Positions 41,704 to 50,213 of a DNA stretch of 64,000 bases are shown in pieces. The notes beneath the pieces are model-generated. The model had not been told where the DNA came from, searched no databases, and saw only the letters and a program-made list of their open reading frames with translations. Each line of letters starts with the position of its first letter. Position 1 is the stretch's first letter. Origin of the DNA: SHLQ01 sp964517125. Lineage in GTDB: Bacteria; Actinomycetota; Acidimicrobiia; Acidimicrobiales; SHLQ01. The stretch covers positions 62,001 through 126,000 of the forward strand of contig CAZFBD010000001.1 in assembly GCA_964517125.1 (NCBI GenBank), written 5' to 3'. A program made the position numbers and the translations under genes.

Positions 41704-42224
41704 GCGGTGAGCTCGGGCTGAAGGAGGAAGGCCCGGCGATCGGACGTGGTTGTCGCAACCTCCGGCCATTCGGTGCGCTGCAGGAGAGCGATCGCTCCAG
41801 CGTTGTCGCTGGCGGTGATGGCGAATCCCTGCTTGATCTCCAGCGCCCGCAACAGCTGGTGTGCGAGCTCAAGAAGTTCCATTCCCACACCGGCCCGTCG
41901 AGCGTGCGCGGCAACCCAGAATCCAACTTCGGCCCGGCTCGTGGCGTGGTCGAGCTGGAGCCCGAGTTCACCCTCAACCCGATCCTGCTGGTTCGCGACG
42001 ACGACGTCGACGTGGGGAGAACGGATGTGTTGTGTGGCGGTCCCCGCGATCCATCGTTCTGCGAACGCCAGGGATGGGTCCGGGGGAACGCCGTTCCAGC
42101 GAATGATCTCCGGATCGTTCCACGCTGCCACCAGCTCGGATGCGTCGGAGTTTCGCCAGGGTCGTGCTCGATGGTTCCCGGTCAGCCGCTGCAACAGCGA
42201 GCCGATGGGAACCGGTTCAGGCAT
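41700..42224 (-). CDS. GNAT-family N-acetyltransferase
   Basis: A 174-residue acetyltransferase of the RimJ/RimL-like type. It opens LRAW-like with RARPWRNSDASELVAAWNDPEI and has the acetyl-CoA-binding region AEVGFWVAAHARRAGVGMELL, followed by ITASDNAGAIALLQR. The R/Q-x-x-G-x-G/A loop is present as RRAGVG. The acceptor is unknown. It overlaps nusB by 8 bases and the MFS gene by 4, so it belongs to the efp-nusB transcript. Confidence 0.82.
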   Translation of the reverse strand: MPEPVPIGSLLQRLTGNHRARPWRNSDASELVAAWNDPEIIRWNGVPPDPSLAFAERWIAGTATQHIRSPHVDVVVANQQDRVEGELGLQLDHATSRAEVGFWVAAHARRAGVGMELLELAHQLLRALEIKQGFAITASDNAGAIALLQRTEWPEVATTTSDRRAFLLQPELTA

Positions 42225-42633
42225 CGTCGGAGCGAACTCCTGAAGCGATCTTCACGAGGATGCCGTTGATGAAGGGTGCCGACTTCTCTGTGGAGTACTG
42301 GTTTGCCAGCGCAACGGCTTCGGAGACCACCGCCGAGACCGGAACGGAGGCGCTGTGCAGGAGTTCCCACACCCCCATACGAAGAATTGCACGATCGATG
42401 CCGGCCATCCGGTCGATGGCCCAGTCGTCGGCGACGGCGTTGACGCGCTCGTCGAGATCGTCGCAGGTCTCGGCGATGCCGAGCACGAGCTGCGTGCCGT
42501 ACTCCTCGTCGTCGGCGAACCTTCGGGCGATGACATCGTCGATGTCATCGCCGGTCATGTCGGCCTCGTACAGGAACGCAAGGGCAGATTCCCGGTCCTC
42601 ACGACGCGAGATGGAAAGCGGAGAGCCGTTCAC
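42217..42633 (-). CDS. nusB: Transcription antitermination factor NusB
   Basis: Helical RNA-binding protein that joins NusE (S10) on boxA RNA during rRNA transcription. The 138-residue protein has RREDRESALAFLYEADMTG and AIDRMAGIDRAILRMGVWELL, then VPVSAVVSEAVALANQYS and FINGIL, the family end. GTG overlaps the efp stop as GTGA, the usual efp-nusB pair. Confidence 0.94.
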   Translation of the reverse strand: MNGSPLSISRREDRESALAFLYEADMTGDDIDDVIARRFADDEEYGTQLVLGIAETCDDLDERVNAVADDWAIDRMAGIDRAILRMGVWELLHSASVPVSAVVSEAVALANQYSTEKSAPFINGILVKIASGVRSDDA

Positions 42634-43193
42634 GCGCGGGACTGATATTCGCCGGTGCGAGTGTCAACCTTGACCACATCTCCGATGACCACGAACAACG
42701 GCACCTGAATGTGTGCGCCGGTCTCGAGCGTGGCTGGCTTGGTTCCGCCGGACGAACGATCGCCCTGCAGCCCGGGCTCGGTCTCGGCGATTGTGAGCTC
42801 GACCGATGGAGGAAGATCGGTTCCAACGATCTCCTCGCCGTACAGGAGCACCGTGGCCGAGCGACCTTCGATGATGTACTTGGCCGAATCGCCGAGGGTC
42901 TCCGGACTCACGTTTCGCTGGTCGTAGCTCTCGTTGTCCATGAAGACGTAGTCTTCGCCGTCCTTGTACAGGTACTGCATGTCGCGCTTGTCGATCATGG
43001 CTCGTTCCACCTTCTCACCAGCACGGAAGGTGCGGTCGACGGTGGATCCGGTGCGGACGTTCTTCAGGGTCGTTCGCACGAATGCGTGTCCCTTGCCCGG
43101 CTTGACGTGCTGGAATGCCTGGACCTGGACCAGATCACCATCGAGGTCGAGGTGCATGCCGTTCTTCAGGTCGTTCGTGGTGATGGTGGACAT
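42630..43193 (-). CDS. efp: Elongation factor P
   Basis: Relieves ribosome stalling at polyproline. The 187-residue protein has all three domains: KOW-like N-terminus with the tip FQHVKPGKGHAF (Lys34 is the residue modified in other species), the central OB domain with NESYDQ, and a C-terminal OB domain ending VDTRTGEYQSRA. No modification genes are nearby. It would help translate the Pro-rich DUF4388 protein encoded upstream in the same cluster. Confidence 0.96.
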   Translation of the reverse strand: MSTITTNDLKNGMHLDLDGDLVQVQAFQHVKPGKGHAFVRTTLKNVRTGSTVDRTFRAGEKVERAMIDKRDMQYLYKDGEDYVFMDNESYDQRNVSPETLGDSAKYIIEGRSATVLLYGEEIVGTDLPPSVELTIAETEPGLQGDRSSGGTKPATLETGAHIQVPLFVVIGDVVKVDTRTGEYQSRA

Positions 43194-43196
43194 TCG

Positions 43197-44282
43197 TTAC
43201 TCCTGCGCGCTGTTCGGTTCGACGACGGGTTGCTTCACGGCGTTCGTGAGCGGTCGGGACCCGGTGTTGGTGATCACCAACGTGTCTTCCCATCGGACAC
43301 CACCAAAGTCGGGGATGTACGCACCGGGCTCGACGGTGATGATGTGGCCAGGGGCGAGCGTAGCAGTGCCTCTGGCACTCACCGACGGTGCTTCGTGGAT
43401 ATCGATGCCGACACCGTGGCCGGTTCCATGGGTGAACCACTCCCCAAGCCCGGCCGCGCCCAGACGATCCCGGCATGCTCGATCGACGTCGGCGGTCGCC
43501 ACGCCCGGACCGGCGGCGTCGACACCCGCCTGTTGTGCCTCATGGACGGCGTTGAGAATCTCGTTCTGTCGTTCGGTCGGCGTACCAATCACGAACGAGC
43601 GGGTCATGTCGGACCGGTAGCCGTCCTTCTCGGCGCCGAAGTCGACGACGACGAGATCGCCGATGCCGACCTGGGTGTCGGACGGCTGATGGTGGGGCCG
43701 AGCGGAGTTGTTGCCCGCTGCCACGATGGTTTCGAAACCGGGGCGGTCTGCCCCCAAACGGCGCATGGCGGCATCGAGTTCGGCCCCGAAGCGCCGCTCC
43801 GTGGGAAGGTCCGCCAGAAGGGGCTGAACTTCAGCGAGGGCCGCGTCGGCGATGGCCGCCGCCCGTTCGATCGCAGCGATCTCGTCCGCGTCCTTGAACT
43901 CACGTAACGCCTCCACCACCCCGCTTGTGGACACCGCCTCACCTGGCAGTGACGTGGCGAAACGCTCGGCCTGGCTCCAACTGACGTGGTCGGCCTCGAG
44001 CCCCACCCGCGCCGTGGTCTTGGCGAGGCTCACGAGCTCCGTGAGGTCCCGTCCGGGCGAGATGACCACGTCGGAGGGTGCCCCGCTGGCCTCGATCTCG
44101 GCAGGTGCACGTAGCGCGTACCGGCTGTCGGTCACCAGGGTTGCGCCTGATGCTCCAACGAACAGCATTCCGGCTGACCCCGTGAACCCGGTGAGGTACC
44201 GGATGTTGGAAGGGTTGGTCACGAGCAGGCCGCCGATCTCGGCGTCCGCGAAACTGGCCTGCAGGCGAGCGATTCGGCTCAT
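43197..44282 (-). CDS. Xaa-Pro aminopeptidase / dipeptidase (M24 family)
   Basis: A 361-residue metallopeptidase. The creatinase-like N-domain has TNPSNIRYLTGFTGS; the catalytic pita-bread domain has VVDFGAEKDGYRSDMTR (two Asp ligands), THGTGHGVGIDIHE (His), ITVEPGAY (Glu) and RWEDTLVIT (Glu). This is the PepQ gene that precedes efp in most actinobacteria. ATG 44282 overlaps the aroB stop as ATGA; efp begins 3 bases after its own stop. Confidence 0.92.
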   Translation of the reverse strand: MSRIARLQASFADAEIGGLLVTNPSNIRYLTGFTGSAGMLFVGASGATLVTDSRYALRAPAEIEASGAPSDVVISPGRDLTELVSLAKTTARVGLEADHVSWSQAERFATSLPGEAVSTSGVVEALREFKDADEIAAIERAAAIADAALAEVQPLLADLPTERRFGAELDAAMRRLGADRPGFETIVAAGNNSARPHHQPSDTQVGIGDLVVVDFGAEKDGYRSDMTRSFVIGTPTERQNEILNAVHEAQQAGVDAAGPGVATADVDRACRDRLGAAGLGEWFTHGTGHGVGIDIHEAPSVSARGTATLAPGHIITVEPGAYIPDFGGVRWEDTLVITNTGSRPLTNAVKQPVVEPNSAQE

Positions 44283-45292
44283 GCGCAGAGCCGTTCCCAT
44301 GCGGTCTGGAGTGCGTCAACGGGAACGTTCTCAACGATCTCCGGTCCGTTCGGCCCGTCGAGGATGAAGGTGATGCCGGCGAGGGCCTTCTTGTCACGCG
44401 AGAACAGCGGCAGGACCTCGTCGAAACCGATCTCCGGTGGGGGCGTCATCGGCAGGTCGTAGGTGCCGATGACGCGGCGGTGTTCACGAACGGCAGCCTC
44501 ATCGATTCTCCCAAGCGCGTTGGCCACCTCGGCTGCGTAGACCAGGCCGATGGCGACGGCTTCGCCGTGCAGCAGGGCGTGCTTCCCCACCGTCTCCAAG
44601 GCGTGGGCCAGGGTGTGTCCGTAGTTCAACAGGGCTCGGAGCCCGCCTTCGCGCTCGTCGTTCATGACGGCGTCGGCCTTGATCTGCACCGATGCGGTGA
44701 CTCGCTCGGCAAGTGGAAGGGCGTCCAGCTCGCCGCCACCGAGGAAGTGGTATTTGGCGAGCTCCCCCAAGCCGGCGCGATAGTGCCGCTCGGGCAGCGT
44801 CGTGAGGGTGTCGGTATCGCACAGGACGGCAAGCGGCTGCCAGTAGGAGCCGAAGAGGTTCTTTCCCTCGGGAAGGTTGACGCCGGTCTTGCCGCCGATC
44901 GCAGCGTCGATCTGTCCGAGCAGTGTCGTGGCGACGTGCAGCACGGGAATGCCGCGGTGATAGACCGAGGCAGCAAAGCCAGCGACGTCCGTGACGATGC
45001 CACCGCCCACACCAATCACGAGGTCATTTCGGTTCAGGCCCCACTCGGCCCACTCTCGGCACAGCGTCTCGACGGTTGCGACGACCTTGTGGGCCTCGCC
45101 CTCGCCAATGTGAAACACCCGCTGCTCACGGCCAGTTTCGATCTCGACCGGGATGTTCTGCTGCGTGACGATGGCGACGCGGCGGGCCTGCGCCGGGACA
45201 TGGTCGGCAACCCGATGGCGAACCCCAGGGCCGATCTCGACCGGGTAGCCACGGTCGCCGAGATCGACATTGACGGTCTGGTGGTCGCTCAT
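44279..45292 (-). CDS. aroB: 3-dehydroquinate synthase
   Basis: Second step of the shikimate pathway, DAHP to 3-dehydroquinate, using NAD and zinc. The 337-residue protein has VIGVGGGIVTDVAGFAAS, the TTLLGQIDAAIGGKTGVNLP signature, and the zinc ligands in LGELAKYH, LNYGHTLAHALE and LLHGEAVAIG. In most relatives aroC and aroK precede aroB; here a prepilin peptidase does. A leaderless TAGACT -10 sits 6 bases before the ATG. Confidence 0.96.
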   Translation of the reverse strand: MSDHQTVNVDLGDRGYPVEIGPGVRHRVADHVPAQARRVAIVTQQNIPVEIETGREQRVFHIGEGEAHKVVATVETLCREWAEWGLNRNDLVIGVGGGIVTDVAGFAASVYHRGIPVLHVATTLLGQIDAAIGGKTGVNLPEGKNLFGSYWQPLAVLCDTDTLTTLPERHYRAGLGELAKYHFLGGGELDALPLAERVTASVQIKADAVMNDEREGGLRALLNYGHTLAHALETVGKHALLHGEAVAIGLVYAAEVANALGRIDEAAVREHRRVIGTYDLPMTPPPEIGFDEVLPLFSRDKKALAGITFILDGPNGPEIVENVPVDALQTAWERLCA

Positions 45293-45304
45293 CGGGCCAG
45301 TCTA
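45293..45304 (-). promoter_or_regulatory. Leaderless promoter of aroB-pepQ-efp-nusB
   Basis: TAGACT at 45299-45304 on the minus strand, 6 bases before ATG 45292. Confidence 0.5.
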
Positions 45305-45313
45305 CGGCGTGGC

Positions 45314-46150
45314 TCAGAACAGACTCTGACCGCCGACGATCGTTGTGGAGTAGATGAGAACCACGAATGCGCCGAGCGCCAGTCCGGGTCCCATGGGAAC
45401 GGCCGTCCGAAGAATCGACGGAGGGTCCTCTCCCTCTTCGAGCGGGTAGTCCGGGTCCTCAAGGAATGTCGGTCCGAAGATCCTGCGGCCAACACCGACC
45501 AACATGCCGCTGAGGATTCCACACAGGAAGCCAATGAGCAGCGCCCAGATGATCAGTGCGAAGCCCTCGACGACGGTGGAACGCGCCCATCCGAGGAAGA
45601 GCCCGAGGAGCAACGCCAGCTTGACGTCGCCGAACCCGAGCATCGCCGGAGCGATGAGGTTCGGAATGAAGAGCAGAACGCCATAGATCAGCATGCCGAC
45701 AAACGCCGGCACCAGGTGCCCGGTCCAACCACCCAGACTGCTCAGGACCACGAGCGAGAGTGCCGCCAGCCCGAGCGAGGGAAAGAGCAGCCGGTCCGGA
45801 AGGCGGAATCGTTCCAGATCCACAGCGGACAGCGCAAGAAGCGCAGCGGCCAGAATCAGCAACGGGACGAGGCTCCACTCCTGCCCCACCCGCCACGCAA
45901 GGAATGCGAACACTGCAGATGTGGAGATCTCCAGGATCACGCGAGCGCGCTGCGGGTGTTCGTTGCACCTTCCGCATGTGTGAAATGCGCCAAGGACCGG
46001 AACCGCAACGGTGAGCGGCTGGTCGGCGCCACAGGACCGACAGGTCCGGAGCGGCCGGCCGCCCCCGTTGTGGTCGGGAACACTTTCGGAAATGAGCCGC
46101 AGAATCGCACCGATGACGAGCCCGAGCACGCCCATTGCGGTCACGAACAT
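45314..46150 (-). CDS. Prepilin peptidase (A24 family, PilD-like)
   Basis: A 278-residue membrane aspartic protease that cleaves and often N-methylates type IV prepilin leaders. About seven hydrophobic helices are seen. The cytoplasmic zinc loop has CRSC (Cys37, Cys40) and CGRC (Cys59, Cys62); the catalytic aspartates are Asp111 (SAVDLERFRLPD) and Asp175 in the LGFGDVKLALL motif. No pilin or secretion ATPase gene is in the window. It starts 2 bases after the DUF4388 gene, so the two are co-expressed. Confidence 0.9.
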   Translation of the reverse strand: MFVTAMGVLGLVIGAILRLISESVPDHNGGGRPLRTCRSCGADQPLTVAVPVLGAFHTCGRCNEHPQRARVILEISTSAVFAFLAWRVGQEWSLVPLLILAAALLALSAVDLERFRLPDRLLFPSLGLAALSLVVLSSLGGWTGHLVPAFVGMLIYGVLLFIPNLIAPAMLGFGDVKLALLLGLFLGWARSTVVEGFALIIWALLIGFLCGILSGMLVGVGRRIFGPTFLEDPDYPLEEGEDPPSILRTAVPMGPGLALGAFVVLIYSTTIVGGQSLF

Positions 46151-46152
46151 GG

Positions 46153-47835
46153 TCAGTCCCGGCGGAGAAACTTCAGCACGCTGCTGCGATCGTCGGTTCC
46201 GAAGTCCTCGTCGTCGTCGGCATCGTCGAGATCATCGAGACCGGCGAGGGCTTCGACCGTGCCAGCCGGTGGGGCGATCGCTGCCGCTGGTACAGGACCG
46301 GCGTCAGGCGCATACGGGCTGGGTGCCGGAGGTGCAGAAGCGAAGACCGCCGCCTGCGTGGGCGGGCTCTCGTAGCTGGGAGCCTCCGCTAGAGGAGCAG
46401 GAGCCACTGGTGGCGCAGTCGTCTCGGCCACAGGCATTGGAGCTGGTTCGACTGGGGCTGGCGGGGCGACCGCAGCCTGAGCAAGTTCGGACTCGGTCGG
46501 AAGGTCTGCGAACGGGTCATTTGCGGCTACCACGGGAGCGGCCGCAGGTGCGGTGGGTGCAGCCTCGGCCGCGTGGGCAACTGCCTGTGCCGCCGGAGCC
46601 TGTGCGGCCGCTGCGCCCCACGAGGCGAGTGCGCTTGCAGCATCGTTGGCCTCGGGAAACTGGTATGCTGCTGCGGGCTGGGAGTGGTCCGACGCCCAAC
46701 CATCGTCCTCGGCAACCGGCGTGACGACCGGCTCCGCAACGGGAGCAGGTTCGGGCTCGGCAGGCCAGGGGTTCGGGGCTGTCTCTGGGACCTGGTCCCA
46801 TTGGGAGGGCTCAGCAGGCGTGCTGGTGTCCCAGCTGGATTCTGGTGCAGGCTGGGCGGCAGCGACGGGTTCCGGTGCAGGGGCCTCGACGGGCCACGAG
46901 GCAGGAGCCTCTGTGGGAACGACGGCCGCTGCAACCGGGGTATCCCAGCTGGCGGCGGCTACAGGTTCGGCAACGGGAGCTGCGGCGGGTGCGACGGCAG
47001 CTGGTGGCTCGGCTGCGACAGGCTCGATCGCCGGGGCTTCGGCGAAGGGCGCTGGCTCAGCAGCGATTTCGGGGACGGCGACCTGGGAGATCTCCGGCTC
47101 GGGTGCAACCTGGGCAACCGGAGCTTCGACGATGGGCACCTCGACGACGTCCGGAGCTGGGCTGGCCAAACCGAGGTCGATCGGAGCTTCGGTCTCGAAT
47201 GCCGGCGTAGTTTCGAAGGTGTCCTGGACGTGAGCCTCGAGAGGTTCTGCAGCGACCTCGGCGCTCATGTCGTGAGCTTCCTCGATTCGCGGCTGTCCGA
47301 CACTGATGAGGCCGTTGCGCGCCATGTCCGCGGCCATGGTGGATGCGGCGAGGGTGCGCATGTTCAACTTGTCGGCCAGCTCTCGGGCGTTGCAGCCGGA
47401 GCCGATTGCTTCGATTGCCCCCCACCAGGCTGGCTCGATCGTGACCGAGCCGTCCAGGGCATCGGAGCGCGTGAGTTCGTGACGCTGCGATGGAACGAAT
47501 TCCTCGACGATGGACCAGCCTTCGGCGATGTCGGCCGTCCGGCCGAGAACGTCGACGACAGCTTCGGTCGGTGTGCCGTGTTCCGGGGCCTCTCCCTCAT
47601 CGAAGAAGAAGGTGCCGTCGAGCTCGGACAAGGCGTAGTACGTGGCTTCGGCTGCGTCCTCGCCGCCCTCTCGTTCAAAGTCGTAGACGACCTCGGCAAC
47701 TTCACCCCGGAGCATCCAGTAGGTGGCGCCTCCGGAGTCTGCGTTGATGTCGAGGCGTCCGGTCGCGGAGCGGGCATCGAGAAACTCGAGGACCTCCGTG
47801 ATTCCGAGCGTTCTGAGGGTGCCTTGGAGGGACAT
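46153..47835 (-). CDS. DUF4388 protein with long Ala/Pro/Glu-rich disordered region
   Basis: A 560-residue protein in three parts. Residues 1-100 match DUF4388 (PATAN-like), starting MSLQGTLRTLGITEVLEFLD with GRLDI and YWMLRGEVAEVVYDFE. Residues about 125-185 look like a winged-helix (GSVTIEPAWWGAIEAIGSG, LADKLNMRTLAASTMAADMA). From about 195 to 530 it is low-complexity Ala-Pro-Glu-Val sequence with recurring PVAEP and SWDT motifs, ending in an acidic patch and SSVLKFLRRD. DUF4388 proteins are often linked to type IV pilus or gliding regulation. It is followed directly by a prepilin peptidase, which supports a pilus-related role (inference). Confidence 0.82.
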   Translation of the reverse strand: MSLQGTLRTLGITEVLEFLDARSATGRLDINADSGGATYWMLRGEVAEVVYDFEREGGEDAAEATYYALSELDGTFFFDEGEAPEHGTPTEAVVDVLGRTADIAEGWSIVEEFVPSQRHELTRSDALDGSVTIEPAWWGAIEAIGSGCNARELADKLNMRTLAASTMAADMARNGLISVGQPRIEEAHDMSAEVAAEPLEAHVQDTFETTPAFETEAPIDLGLASPAPDVVEVPIVEAPVAQVAPEPEISQVAVPEIAAEPAPFAEAPAIEPVAAEPPAAVAPAAAPVAEPVAAASWDTPVAAAVVPTEAPASWPVEAPAPEPVAAAQPAPESSWDTSTPAEPSQWDQVPETAPNPWPAEPEPAPVAEPVVTPVAEDDGWASDHSQPAAAYQFPEANDAASALASWGAAAAQAPAAQAVAHAAEAAPTAPAAAPVVAANDPFADLPTESELAQAAVAPPAPVEPAPMPVAETTAPPVAPAPLAEAPSYESPPTQAAVFASAPPAPSPYAPDAGPVPAAAIAPPAGTVEALAGLDDLDDADDDEDFGTDDRSSVLKFLRRD

Positions 47836-47878
47836 GGCTGAGTGGGACTCCCGTGAGCGAAAACGATTGGTCACTGTC

Positions 47879-47901
47879 AATCGGCCGGTCTCCCGCCGAT
47901 T
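47879..47901. terminator. Inverted repeat between aroE and the DUF4388 gene
   Basis: Arms AATCGGC / GCCGATT with a 9-base loop in the only sizeable gap (87 bp) of this gene run. No T-run follows, so termination is uncertain. On the minus strand a TTGACA overlaps the distal arm and could be the -35 of a promoter for the DUF4388 gene. Confidence 0.35.
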
Positions 47902-47922
47902 CAACGGTTTTCGACGCAAACG

Positions 47923-48747
47923 TCACTCACCTGTTGCAGCTGCCACCAAAACGTCAAGGCTCGGCCGATGTCCGGTCCACGACTGGAATTGAGCAGCCGC
48001 TTGTCCGGCCAGCATGGAGAGTCCGCCAAACGCCGACCGATCGGCCTGGCGCGTCGCCGCAATCAGCGGCGTGATTCGAGGGTTGTAGACGATGTCGACG
48101 ACGTCGACGTGGGACGCCGTGTCCTCGATATCGAACGGAACGTCGTGGGCCTGCGGGGTATCAGCCATGCCACAGGGGGTGGCGTTCACGACCAGATCGG
48201 CCGACGCCATTGCTGCCGGATCGTTGGCTGCCCCAACCTCTCCGGCGAGCAGAGCTGCCTCGCTCGCCCGATCATGGGTGCGGTTGATCACCGTGACCGT
48301 TGCTGCTCCGGCGTTTGCGCAGGCGAGCACGATGGCCCGAGCGGCGCCGCCCGCTCCATGGACCACGACGGAACGCCCGGACACGCTGCGCCCGCTGTCG
48401 TGCTCATAGCCGAGCAGGAACCCCTCGCCATCGGTGTTGTCGCCAACCAAATGGCCATCGGTGTTGGTGATGCAGTTCACCGCGCCCAGCCGGACGGCGG
48501 TTGGAGTGAGCTCGTCGAGCGCCTCCAGGACGTCTTCCTTGTGTGGCATGGTGACCGACAGACCCCGGATACCCAACGTTCGCATTGCGGCCGCCGCTTC
48601 GGCCGCACGTCCGGGCTCCACCGGGAATGACACATAGCTCAGGTCGGCGCCCGTGTGCAGTGCCGCCGCAGTATGGATCGCAGGCGAACGCGAATGCTGG
48701 ACCGGCCAGCCGATCACTCCGGCGAGGCTCGTGGTTCCGGAGGTCAG
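47923..48747 (-). CDS. aroE: Shikimate dehydrogenase
   Basis: NADPH-dependent reduction of 3-dehydroshikimate. Motifs include GVIGWPVQHSRSPAIHTAA, SVTMPHKEDV with the catalytic lysine, GDNTDGEGF, VVVHGAGGAARAIVLA and VNATPCGM. The first GTG (48717) would start inside the first beta strand and drop the conserved residues before GVIG. The frame continues upstream as LTSGTTSLAGVIG with no ATG, GTG or TTG, but a CTG at 48747 overlaps the mltG stop as CTGA, matching the ATGA/GTGA overlaps of neighbouring genes. CTG is therefore taken as the start (274 residues); GTG 48717 is the alternative. Confidence 0.88.
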   Translation of the reverse strand: MTSGTTSLAGVIGWPVQHSRSPAIHTAAALHTGADLSYVSFPVEPGRAAEAAAAMRTLGIRGLSVTMPHKEDVLEALDELTPTAVRLGAVNCITNTDGHLVGDNTDGEGFLLGYEHDSGRSVSGRSVVVHGAGGAARAIVLACANAGAATVTVINRTHDRASEAALLAGEVGAANDPAAMASADLVVNATPCGMADTPQAHDVPFDIEDTASHVDVVDIVYNPRITPLIAATRQADRSAFGGLSMLAGQAAAQFQSWTGHRPSLDVLVAAATGE

Positions 48748-50213
48748 CAGAAGCCCCGGTCGATGCAGATCTGCTTCGCAGCCTGGAACTCGGCGTCGGT
48801 CTCGGCGAACGTGTGGCTTCCGTCGTCACCGGTGAGGACGTAGTAGAACCACGGACCCGGCTCGGGGTTCAGAGCGGCGCGAATGGACGACTCGCTGGGC
48901 GACGCAATGGGGGTCGGGGGCAGATTGATGTTGTCCAGGTTTCTGGTGTTCCACGGCGACGAGCTGGCGAGATCATCGACGTTCAGATCTGCACACGACT
49001 TCTGTGCGGCGTAACAGGCGGTGGCGTCAATGCCGAGGCTCCAACGGTTGAGGAGCCGGTTGTAGATGACCCGGGAGATCTTGGCCTGGTCCTCGGGGAC
49101 CCGGTACTCCTCTTCGATGAGCGAAGCGATCGTGAGCACCTCGTAGTCGGTCAGCCCCAGCTCGGCAATGATGGGCGAGCGGCCGTCGGACGCCACGGCG
49201 TCATTGAACTTGGACTCCATGGTGTCGGCCATCCGGATCAGGATGTCGAGGGTGTCGCCGGCCTTCTTCTCATCGATCTGGTACGTGGCCGGGAACAGAA
49301 GCCCTTCCTTGCCGCTTCCGGTCGGGTCGGGCGAGTTCGGCATCGGGCCATCGGGAACACCTTCGATGCCGACGCTCACGAGCGTCGCTTGCAAGTCTCG
49401 TTCGAGGTCGGCACGGCTGTAGTTGGGGTTTTCGCGGCTCAGTACCGCAAGCATCTGCTCGATCGTGAGCCCCTCGGGGATGGTGATCGAGAAGAACTGC
49501 GGAGGCAGCGGGCCCTCACCGTCCAGACATTCGAGCGCTTCGTCGAAGGACATGTCGCTCTGCAGACAGGAGTAGTCGCCGGCTTGGAAGTCGCCGTCGA
49601 AGTTGTCGCTGAGCCAGTAGCGGAACAGCGTGGGGTTGGCGATCACGCCCTTGGCGAACAGATCCTGGGTGACGTCGTTGGCGGTGGCGCCGGATTCGAT
49701 CGCGAACTCCACGGTGGAGCCGGGCTCTCCGGGAGGGTCGAGTTGGTCGTCGTACCAGCCGGTGACGGCCGAGTACACGAAGCTGACGCCGAAACCGATG
49801 ACACACGCAACGATCAGAAAGCGGAACGCCGGACCGCTGCGCCGAGGCATACGCACCCAGTCTCTGCGGTCGATGACCTCGCGGGGCTCAACGGGGGTGT
49901 CGGCAAAGACCGTGGCCGACGGTTGCGGCTCGATTGACTGTGGAACAGCGTCACCGAAGACGTCATCGTGTGGCTCGGAGAAGAGCGGGGCAGCGTCGAA
50001 TGCGCTGCTGGCCCCGGTGCCGACCAGTTCCGGCTCGCGGCGCGGCGCAGGCCGCGGTCCCGGCCTGGGACCCGGCTTGGGCCGTTGCAGGCTCTCGCCG
50101 CTCTGGCGGGGACCGGGTGGCGTGCGGTTCGGGTCGACGGGCACGGTTCCGAACCGGCTCAGGAGACGGTCGACGCCACGTGCTTCGTTGTCCTCGTCGG
50201 TCTCGTCAGTCAT
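48744..50213 (-). CDS. mltG: Endolytic peptidoglycan transglycosylase MltG
   Basis: A single-pass membrane lytic transglycosylase that trims nascent glycan strands. The 489-residue protein has a cytoplasmic Pro/Arg-rich tail (residues 25-60, repeated PGPRPGPRP), a transmembrane helix at about 130-150, a LysM-like segment, and the YceG catalytic domain with TIASLIEEEYRVPED and VIYNRLLNRWSLGIDATACY. The catalytic glutamate is in IEEE. It overlaps ruvX by 8 bases. Confidence 0.92.
   Translation of the reverse strand: MTDETDEDNEARGVDRLLSRFGTVPVDPNRTPPGPRQSGESLQRPKPGPRPGPRPAPRREPELVGTGASSAFDAAPLFSEPHDDVFGDAVPQSIEPQPSATVFADTPVEPREVIDRRDWVRMPRRSGPAFRFLIVACVIGFGVSFVYSAVTGWYDDQLDPPGEPGSTVEFAIESGATANDVTQDLFAKGVIANPTLFRYWLSDNFDGDFQAGDYSCLQSDMSFDEALECLDGEGPLPPQFFSITIPEGLTIEQMLAVLSRENPNYSRADLERDLQATLVSVGIEGVPDGPMPNSPDPTGSGKEGLLFPATYQIDEKKAGDTLDILIRMADTMESKFNDAVASDGRSPIIAELGLTDYEVLTIASLIEEEYRVPEDQAKISRVIYNRLLNRWSLGIDATACYAAQKSCADLNVDDLASSSPWNTRNLDNINLPPTPIASPSESSIRAALNPEPGPWFYYVLTGDDGSHTFAETDAEFQAAKQICIDRGFC

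Noticed and set aside
46300..47250. Ala/Pro/Glu repeats as a surface adhesin or DNA repeat expansion
   Set aside because: The repeats are degenerate at DNA level, there is no signal peptide or membrane helix, and an N-terminal DUF4388 domain points to the cytoplasm.
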